A DNA stretch of 35,939 bases from Mesorhizobium sp. (GTDB taxonomy: Bacteria > Pseudomonadota > Alphaproteobacteria > Rhizobiales > Rhizobiaceae): NCBI GenBank assembly GCA_004020645.1, contig SAQL01000045.1, positions 1-35,939 on the forward strand, read 5' to 3'. A program made the translations under genes and the position numbers. The first letter of the stretch is position 1. Every line of letters starts with the position of its first letter. Below are positions 30,360-35,939 of the stretch, piece by piece. Under the pieces are notes generated by a model. That model was not told the DNA's origin, did not search any database, and saw nothing but the letters and a program-made list of their open reading frames with translations.

Positions 30360-30912
30360 CCCGGAACTCCTCCAAGTCGAACCGGACGCCGAGATACTGT
30401 ACGCGCAAGGTGCCAGTTGGGTCTATGAGCGACGTCAGGAATGTGTGATCGACGTCTCCTTTCGCCACCTTCCTCGCGAAGATGCCGTACTTGCGTCCGA
30501 CCTCACGGATGATCGTCGGATCGCCGGTGAGAAACGCCCAACCGTCCAGATCAGCGCCGAAGTCCTGTGCATATTGCTTCAGCACTTCGGGCGTATCGTG
30601 CTCCGGATCGACGGTGATCGAAACGAAGGCAACACTGGGCCCGAACGCAGAACCTAGCTTGTCCTGCACGTGCGCCATGTTGGCGGTCAGCATCGGGCAG
30701 AGGTCGGGACAATAAGTATAGATGAAAGTGACGGCGACCACCTTGCCGCGAAAGTCGTGGAGCGACACGGGCGCTCCATCCTGCGACGTCAGCGTAAAAT
30801 CGGGGGCCGGTCCGATCCTCGGCAGGCGCTGGTCGTGCGGCGCGTCGTGCGCGTGCGCTGGCCAGGGAACAAGCAGCGCCAATAGCAGAATGCGTGCCGG
30901 CCACCCGCTCAC
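30325..30912 (-). CDS. SCO1/SenC-family protein
   Basis: The 195-residue protein has a Sec signal peptide (MSGWPARILLLALLVPWPAHA), then a thioredoxin-like domain with the copper/thiol motif C68-PDL-C72 (TYCPDLCP) and the third ligand His156 (VDHTF). SCO proteins deliver copper to cytochrome oxidase or act as thiol-disulfide redox sensors in the periplasm. No oxidase genes are nearby. The gene uses a GTG start that overlaps the stop of the preceding binding-protein gene by four bases (GTGA), and it overlaps the kinase gene downstream. Placement inside a signalling operon suggests a redox or copper-sensing role. Confidence 0.92.
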   Translation of the reverse strand: MSGWPARILLLALLVPWPAHAHDAPHDQRLPRIGPAPDFTLTSQDGAPVSLHDFRGKVVAVTFIYTYCPDLCPMLTANMAHVQDKLGSAFGPSVAFVSITVDPEHDTPEVLKQYAQDFGADLDGWAFLTGDPTIIREVGRKYGIFARKVAKGDVDHTFLTSLIDPTGTLRVQYLGVRFDLEEFRGDLLSLLDESK

Positions 30913-31919
30913 GTCTTCAACTCGCGCTTCAGCTCGTCGACGAACCGCCAGTCAGTGCCCTCGGCGATGATCGCCTGCGGAGTTGACTTGATCATACCTG
31001 TCTCATGCATCCGCAGCGCGTAGAAGCGCATCGAGGCTTCGGCATCGAAATCCCGCCATCTGTCGTACCGGATGTCGTTCAGCGTTTGCAGTGCGTATTC
31101 ATAGCTAGGGACGAAACCTCGATCGACCATCTGCCGCGCGACCAATGGCGGGTCCGACGCGCAGAGGTCGGCGCTCTTGAATATGGCCCGCAGGATATGC
31201 TTGGTCGCCACTGGGTATTTGTTCACATAGTCCGCAGTGGCGGAGATCATGCAGCAGAAATGCTGCGACCACGGCGGGTCGGTGGTCGAGTTGAGGATCG
31301 TGTGGCCTACTTTCCTGGAGCGAAGTTCTTGCGTGCGGGGCGGTTGGCCGAGCACTGCATCGTACTTTCCTTCGACGAAGCCTTCCGCAAAATTGTGCTC
31401 TTCGATGACCCATTCGATGTCGTTGACGGGATCGAGCCCAACATAGGCGGCCATCAGAGAAACCAACACGTATTGCGGCGAATCAAGCGTAAAGACCCCA
31501 ACCCGCTTTCCCCGCAGATCCGAGATGCCTTTGACGCTGTCATTGGCGATCAGTTCGAGGCACCCGGAGTGCAGTCCGCTTAGTACCCTGATCGGCACTC
31601 CTGCATCGATCGACGCCAGATGAATCGGCACGTAGTTCACACTGAAATCCGTCTCGCCGTTTGCGATCCACGCCGAATGATCAACCTTCTTGTCACCTTG
31701 CACATAGCGGACATCGGTGAACCCCTCGCCGCGCAGCATCTCTCCGGCGAGGTACAGGCCCGCCCAGCAATAGGCGCCGCCGATGTACCGCGGCAGGCGG
31801 ACCGAGGTGGTCTCCGGCAGCGGCTCAGCCCAGGCTTGTGTCGCGGTGCCGATAAGGCCCGCGGCGCCGGCTGACGCGGCGCCGGCTAGGAAACGGCGGC
31901 GGTTCTGGATGATTTGCAT
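30909..31919 (-). CDS. Tat-exported SsuA/THI5-like substrate-binding protein, paralogue 1
   Basis: The 336-residue protein opens with a twin-arginine signal (NRRRFLAGAASAGAAGL) ending near residue 31. The mature part is a periplasmic binding-protein fold of the NMT1/THI5-SsuA type: GETDFSVNYVPIHLASIDAG (residues 88-107), DLRGKRVGVFTLDSPQYVLVS, and the C-terminal tail GTDWRFVDELKRELK shared with its paralogues. Conserved cysteines are Cys51, Cys120, the pair Cys222-223 (PWSQHFCCM) and Cys253. No transporter membrane or ATPase genes are adjacent. Its stop is coupled to the SCO1-like gene. Ligand unknown. Confidence 0.9.
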   Translation of the reverse strand: MQIIQNRRRFLAGAASAGAAGLIGTATQAWAEPLPETTSVRLPRYIGGAYCWAGLYLAGEMLRGEGFTDVRYVQGDKKVDHSAWIANGETDFSVNYVPIHLASIDAGVPIRVLSGLHSGCLELIANDSVKGISDLRGKRVGVFTLDSPQYVLVSLMAAYVGLDPVNDIEWVIEEHNFAEGFVEGKYDAVLGQPPRTQELRSRKVGHTILNSTTDPPWSQHFCCMISATADYVNKYPVATKHILRAIFKSADLCASDPPLVARQMVDRGFVPSYEYALQTLNDIRYDRWRDFDAEASMRFYALRMHETGMIKSTPQAIIAEGTDWRFVDELKRELKT

Positions 31920-31966
31920 GGGGCTCTCCTTCCCTTGGAAAACGGCACTGCATGCGGGCCACGCCC

Positions 31967-32974
31967 TTACATTTTCAACTCGCGTTTCAGCTCGTTGAGG
32001 AAGCGCCAGTCCGTTCCGTTGGCGATGATCTGGTGGGGACTCGACTTGATCATGCCGGCCTCATGCAGGCGCAAGGCGTAAAACCGTACGGTGTCCTCGG
32101 GCTCGTATTCGCGCCACTTGCCATAAGGCACTTCATTCATCGTCTGCAGGGCATAGTCATAGTTGGCGGTGAACCCGTTATCGACGATCTGTTGCGCGAC
32201 GCGCTGCGGCTCTGCGACGCAAAGGTCTGCCGCCTTGAGAATGGCGCGCACGACGCGCTTGGTGGCAGCCGGATTATTCCGTACGAACTCCGCATTGCCA
32301 GCCAACAAGCAGCAGAAGTACTGCGACCATGGGCGGTCCACAGCGCTATTGACGATGACGTGACCGATTTTGCGGTCGCGCAACTCCTGCGGATCGGGTG
32401 GAAGGCCAAGGAATGCATCGATTTTGCCCTCAACAAAGAGCTCCTTTGGCTTGATGGATGGACTGGCAACCCAGTTGATGTCCCTCACAGGGTCAAGCCC
32501 GACATAAGTGGCCATACTTGCCAAGAACAGGTGAGGCCCTGATCCTATACTTGGCACGCCTACGGTCCTGCCCTTCAGGTCTGTGATGCGGTGGATCCCT
32601 TCGCTCCCGAAGAGCTCGAAGCATCCCGTGTGCACGCCGGCAACCACCGTGATCGGTATTCCAAGATCCGTCGGCACGATGAGATTTCCCGCGTAGTTCA
32701 GGCTAAAATCCACCTCGCCTGCTGCAATACTCTTCGTCGTTGCGTCACCTAGCTCAACTGCAACATAGCGAACTTCGGTAAAGCCCTCTGCGTGCAGCAA
32801 CTCCTTGGCGGCGTACTGTGGCGCCATGCAGATGGCAGGGAGTTTTGCGAGCCGGACCGTGGTCGTTTCGAGACCGCCCTCTTCGGCACGTGAATTTCGG
32901 GTGCCGACAACTCCGGCGACTCCTGCCGCCGCCATATTGGCCAAGAAGCGGCGTCTGCTTTGGACCTTCTGCAT
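31967..32974 (-). CDS. Tat-exported SsuA/THI5-like substrate-binding protein, paralogue 2
   Basis: The 335-residue paralogue has a Tat signal (SRRRFLANMAAAGVAGV) and the same domain plan as its neighbours: GEVDFSLNYAGNLIVPTDLG, DLKGRTVGVPSIGSGPHLFLA, PWSQYFCCLLAG, and tail GTDWRFLNELKRELKM. The cysteine set is kept (Cys49, Cys118, Cys221-222, Cys252). It is the most divergent of the three, notably after residue 40 (RLAKLPAICMAPQYAAKEL), which suggests a different ligand. I prefer the ATG at 32974, with GGAG six bases upstream and the MQ start shared by the family, over 32986. It lies 47 bases before paralogue 1. Confidence 0.9.
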   Translation of the reverse strand: MQKVQSRRRFLANMAAAGVAGVVGTRNSRAEEGGLETTTVRLAKLPAICMAPQYAAKELLHAEGFTEVRYVAVELGDATTKSIAAGEVDFSLNYAGNLIVPTDLGIPITVVAGVHTGCFELFGSEGIHRITDLKGRTVGVPSIGSGPHLFLASMATYVGLDPVRDINWVASPSIKPKELFVEGKIDAFLGLPPDPQELRDRKIGHVIVNSAVDRPWSQYFCCLLAGNAEFVRNNPAATKRVVRAILKAADLCVAEPQRVAQQIVDNGFTANYDYALQTMNEVPYGKWREYEPEDTVRFYALRLHEAGMIKSSPHQIIANGTDWRFLNELKRELKM

Positions 32975-33094
32975 GGATATCTCCATCGTTAGCTTCGGCC
33001 AACGGGCAGTCGAGTCATCCGCGGGTCAAATCTGATGTCGGACTGAATCACTGAACGCACTCGGCCGCCCCTTCAGTTGGACGCTGTTGTTGGA

Positions 33095-33422
33095 GCGAGT
33101 TGCTGTGCCGGCATCGATTGCGATGACGAACGCACTGGCGAACTCAAACCCGAAATCCGCTTCGCCGTTTTGTCATTTTCATCGGCGTATTGACGCCCGC
33201 ATCCACGTCCACATAGGTGAGGTCGGTAAAGCCGTCGGCGCGCAACAGTTCCTCGGCGAGGTAGAGAGGTGCGTTGCAGGTGGCGGGGGTATGGGTGAAG
33301 CGGACGGTGGTCGTATCGAGCAGGGCATTCTCGGCGGATGAATTGCGACCGCCGGCAAGTCCAACGGCGCCGATTGCACTCATACCGGCTAAGAAGCGGC
33401 GGCGGTTCTGGATGACCTGCAT
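33095..33422 (-). pseudogene. Broken SsuA/THI5-like binding-protein gene (paralogue 4)
   Basis: From the ATG at 33422 the frame encodes a full Tat signal (NRRRFLAGMSAIGAVGL) and the first strand-helix units (TPATCNAPLYLAEELLRADG), then derails after about residue 82 and stops at 33144. In the next frame the homology resumes as NGEADFGFEFASAFVIAIDAG, matching NGETDFSVNYVPIHLASIDAG of paralogue 1. So a frameshift plus loss of about two thirds of the gene has occurred. If still exported, the 92-residue product lacks the second lobe and cannot bind ligand in the usual way. Confidence 0.8.
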
Positions 33423-33469
33423 TTGGACGCTCCCTTCCGTGGATACGGCACTGCGTGCCGGCCACACGC

Positions 33470-34480
33470 TCACAGTTTCAGCTCGTGCTTCAACTCGTCG
33501 AGGAAGCGCCAGTCTGTTCCCTGGGCGATAATCTGTTGCGGGCTCGACTTGATCATGCCCGTCTCCTGCATTCGCAGCGCATAGAAGCGGACCGAATCCT
33601 CGGAATCGTAACTTCGCCACCTGTCGTGCTGGGCCTCTTTCAGCGTTATCAGAGCGAGGTCATAGCTGGGCAGAAAGCCTCGATCGACGAGTTCGCGCGC
33701 AGCCGATGCCGGATCCGACGCGCAGAAATCGATGGACTTCAGGATGGCGCGCAATATGCGCTTGGTCGCAGCAGGGTACTTGTCCACGTAATCAGTCCTG
33801 CCGGCGACCATGCAGCAGTAATATTGTGACCAGGGCCGGTCGACGGCGTTGCTGATGATCGTGTGGCCGATCTTCTTCGCGCGCAGGCCGGGCAACTCGG
33901 TGATGCCGGCGAGGAAGGCGTCGACCTTGCCTTCGATGAAATCCTGCATCGGAGAGATGCCCAACACCCATTCGATCTCGTGAACGGGATCAAGCCCAAC
34001 ATAGTTGATCATCAAGCTGAGAAAGACATGCGGGTGGTCGTTGAACGCCCAAATCCCGACCCGTTTGCCCTTTAGTTCGGCAATGCCGTTGACGCTGTCA
34101 TTGCCCCGCAGTTCCCAGCAGCCTGTGTGCACGCCGGTCAGGATTTTGATACTTGCCCCTGATTCGATGCTCCGGATGTGCATCGACGGCATGTTGAAAT
34201 CGAAATCCGTGACGCCGGCGGTAAGCCACTCGGTGTTGTCGACGTTGGTGTCGCCTTGCACGTAGCGGACATCGGTCAATCCGTCGGCGCGCATCAACTC
34301 GCCCGCGAGATAGAGCGACGCCCAGCAATAGGAGCCATCGATCCACCGCCCCAGACGGACGGAAGTCGTTTCCGGCGGAGGCTCCCCCGCAGCTTTGGAT
34401 GGACGAATGTTGAAGAGTTGCGCTCCGCCGGCCGCCGTCAAGCCGGCCAGGAACGTGCGGCGATTTTGAATGATCTGCAT
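33470..34480 (-). CDS. Tat-exported SsuA/THI5-like substrate-binding protein, paralogue 3
   Basis: The 336-residue protein starts MQIIQNRRTFLAGLTAAGG, a Tat signal, and is closest to paralogue 1 (YCWASLYLAGELMRADGLTDVRY; GLDPVHEIEWVLG). Conserved cysteines are Cys52, Cys121, Cys222-223 (PWSQYYCCM) and Cys253, and the tail is GTDWRFLDELKHELKL. The ATG at 34480 has GAGGGAG upstream; a longer frame to 34708 is rejected because it adds 76 residues before the Tat signal. This is the first gene of the minus-strand train that runs to 26727. The promoter should lie in 34481-34700. Confidence 0.9.
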   Translation of the reverse strand: MQIIQNRRTFLAGLTAAGGAQLFNIRPSKAAGEPPPETTSVRLGRWIDGSYCWASLYLAGELMRADGLTDVRYVQGDTNVDNTEWLTAGVTDFDFNMPSMHIRSIESGASIKILTGVHTGCWELRGNDSVNGIAELKGKRVGIWAFNDHPHVFLSLMINYVGLDPVHEIEWVLGISPMQDFIEGKVDAFLAGITELPGLRAKKIGHTIISNAVDRPWSQYYCCMVAGRTDYVDKYPAATKRILRAILKSIDFCASDPASAARELVDRGFLPSYDLALITLKEAQHDRWRSYDSEDSVRFYALRMQETGMIKSSPQQIIAQGTDWRFLDELKHELKL

Positions 34481-35201
34481 GGGATCGCTCCCTCTCCCGA
34501 ACTGCAAACGACAATTCCGGTCGGAACCGAGCAAAAAGAGGTTCCGGCAGAGGCAGATAGTCTCGTGGGCGCGCCGAACAGCTGCAGGTTGGAGCGCGCC
34601 CAGTCTGATGCGGGAGTCTTGCGCTCTCAGTCGCCGGCCCCGTGAGGTCCCAGCCAGCGATACGCAACTATACTCCCGATTGGCGCGCGTAGCGAGGGTA
34701 AAGCTCACTCAGCCTCAAACGACTATCCTTTACGCTGCCGCAGCTCCGCCAGACTAGCCCATCTGTCAGCCTACCGGTCGCGACGCGCTGGCACAGTCTC
34801 TTCTTGCAAAGAGACCTTCGACAATAGGGCGTTGAACGTCCGCCCTGATAGTCGATTCAGACCTTGGGCGGACGGTTCGGGAATGACCGCCTTGGGTCAA
34901 TTTACGTCGTAGAACGCTTGTGATGGCTTCTCATCCCGGTCGCCTAGTCGCGAGTGCGTCTGACGGAGGAAACCGGCTGGTGCGCCATGCTACGCTCGCC
35001 GGTGACCGGAAGAATTGCATAATCAACCACTTAGAAGTTGCTTCTCATTCGCCTGTGAGCACACTGCAAACGGTGGTTTGCAGTTTGAACACCCCGGGGA
35101 TTAGCAACATGCCGCGCGGCTGGACTTTCTCTAACACGACGGATACCAGCCCGGGCTTCTCGTTAGGGCGGCCATAGCCGCACTTCCACCCATCGCTTAC
35201 C
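34481..35201. other. About 720 bases without a recognised gene
   Basis: Open frames here (for example 34920-35177 on the plus strand) have no motif, ribosome-binding site or codon bias. The part at about 34840-34910 resembles short imperfect repeats common between rhizobial genes (GGGCGGACGG, GAATGACCGC). The promoter of the binding-protein/sensor operon must be in the left part. Confidence 0.4.
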
Positions 35202-35579
35202 TCATGCGGGCATCAAATGGATGACCCGCATGATCGCGACCGCACTGCTCGTGTTCTGGGTGCCTTCGGTCGTATCTGCTTTGGCGCAGGTCCAAACATC
35301 GCCCTTCTTGACGGTGAACTTTTTCTCGTTCTGAACGACGGAAAGTTCTCCCTCGGTCAGGTGGCAGAGCATGTCATTCTTCATCACGTTGTCCGGTGTC
35401 TTCGCCCCGGGTTGGATTACAACATCGCGTAGCATGACCGTTTTATAAGCTGGTATGACCGAAGCTCGCTCACCAAGCGCTACAACTCTGACACCGGGGC
35501 CGACCTCCTTGCCCTCATCGGGGCCGTAAGTCTGTGCGGCGGCTGGGGTCGCCCAAGCGATCAGTGGCGTTGCGGCCAC
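35202..35579 (-). CDS. Secreted cupin-like protein, start codon apparently lost
   Basis: The mature part, after an Ala-rich signal peptide ending ATPAAAQ, is a small single-domain beta-barrel of cupin type: VMLRDVVIQPGAKTPDNVMKN, CHLTEGELSVVQNEKKFTV, KKGDVWTCAKADT. The metal-binding His residues of classical cupins are mostly absent. The best available start is GTG at 35579, which falls inside the signal peptide. Ten codons upstream (35609) an ATC occupies the place where an ATG would give a perfect signal peptide (SRTIALGLTVAATPLIAWA), with a TAG two codons before. The gene may be inactivated by an ATG-to-ATC change, or use a rare start. Confidence 0.65.
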   Translation of the reverse strand: MAATPLIAWATPAAAQTYGPDEGKEVGPGVRVVALGERASVIPAYKTVMLRDVVIQPGAKTPDNVMKNDMLCHLTEGELSVVQNEKKFTVKKGDVWTCAKADTTEGTQNTSSAVAIMRVIHLMPA

Positions 35580-35634
35580 TGTAAGACCGAGTGCAATTGT
35601 GCGACTGATGTTCTATAGCGTTGAGGCCGCCCTT

Positions 35635-35736
35635 CTAATCGGCGTCCCAAAAATCCTGCGGTGAGGCGTGCCGAAGGCCCTCCTCACCCCTGAGATGCTT
35701 CACGCGGGCTTTGATCCCCGGCTTAACCCACTGTGT
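35635..35736 (-). pseudogene. C-terminal remnant of an ATP-dependent DNA ligase (LigD/LigC type)
   Basis: The minus strand encodes TQWVKPGIKARVKHLRGEEG and continues LRHASPQDFW to a TAG. This matches the end of the OB-fold domain of bacterial ATP-dependent ligases (WVKP..KARV..L....LRHATLQ). Frames further upstream are broken by stops, so only the tail survives. It points to a lost non-homologous end-joining type ligase gene. Confidence 0.55.
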
Positions 35737-35939
35737 TGCCGGCCGCTGCAATCACTCGCTTGCGCAAGGAATCGAGTCTAGGCCCGTCCCATCTCGTGGC
35801 TGAGGACGGCGACCGGCCCCAAGACGCCCCGGCGGTCAGGCCCGGCGGCCGGCTGGCTGTCGGGCCGTTCCACCTCAACACATTAGGTCTTCAGCAACCC
35901 CGTCAAATTTCTTAAGGCCTGCGCTTGGACGCTTTCGCT
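35737..35939. other. Window edge, no gene recognised
   Basis: The last 200 bases show no intact gene. They may contain more debris of the ligase gene on the minus strand, but every frame has stops. Confidence 0.4.

Noticed and set aside
34920..35177. An 85-codon plus-strand frame
   Set aside because: No ribosome-binding site, no recognisable motif and irregular codon use.

Overview
The window looks like a chromosomal stretch of a high-GC alphaproteobacterium of the order Rhizobiales, most likely Mesorhizobium or a close relative. This is inferred from the gene content (minCDE behind a CtrA-type box, a SyrA/ExoX-like small membrane protein, an alphaproteobacterial GTTC-N7-GTTC LexA box) and from several families of palindromic intergenic repeats that I associate from memory with Mesorhizobium. 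No search was run, so the genus is a judgement.

Layout. 1-1.5 kb: a phage-type terminase gene with two companion genes, all on the minus strand; the terminase reading frame is cut short. 1.5-7 kb: small housekeeping or hypothetical genes (DoxX, a divergent tryptophan 2,3-dioxygenase-like gene opposite an Lrp/AsnC regulator, a SnoaL-like protein, a DUF3606 protein, a GYD protein), a tRNA-Gln(UUG), several very small genes and many palindromes. 7-13.5 kb: a PAS-PAS-GGDEF-EAL protein, an NAD-dependent formate dehydrogenase, a YdeI-like protein, a secreted protein and an HtrA-like protein that has lost its catalytic triad. 14.2-18.5 kb: a compact catabolic-looking island made of a flavin/[2Fe-2S] reductase, a LysR regulator, an amidohydrolase, a Rieske ferredoxin and a PhnZ-like HD-domain protein. 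19-26.6 kb: a YghU-type glutathione transferase, a SyrA-like protein, a sulfotransferase, the minCDE operon, an SOS-response-associated peptidase and small genes around a LexA box. 26.7-34.5 kb: one long minus-strand gene train of three full and one broken Tat-exported SsuA/THI5-like binding proteins, a SCO1-like protein, a sensor histidine kinase, a DivK-like receiver and a receiver-adenylate cyclase. 34.5-35.9 kb: a mostly empty stretch, a secreted cupin lacking an obvious start codon, and the tail of an ATP-dependent DNA ligase gene.

Two regions deserve the most attention. In the 26.7-34.5 kb train the binding proteins have no ABC permease or ATPase beside them. They are joined by short spacers and 4-base overlaps to a SCO1-like protein and a complete phosphorelay ending in a class III nucleotide cyclase, which suggests sensing rather than import. 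In the 14.2-18.5 kb island a complete electron-transfer pair (reductase plus Rieske ferredoxin) sits with an HD-domain diiron-oxygenase-like protein and a metal-dependent hydrolase, and no classical Rieske oxygenase is present. That suggests an uncharacterised oxidative pathway.

Also notable are a tRNA-Gln whose body resembles tRNA-Glu, a 15-base tandem repeat that is translated in two overlapping frames, and a sulfotransferase gene remnant inside a pair of 31-base direct repeats.
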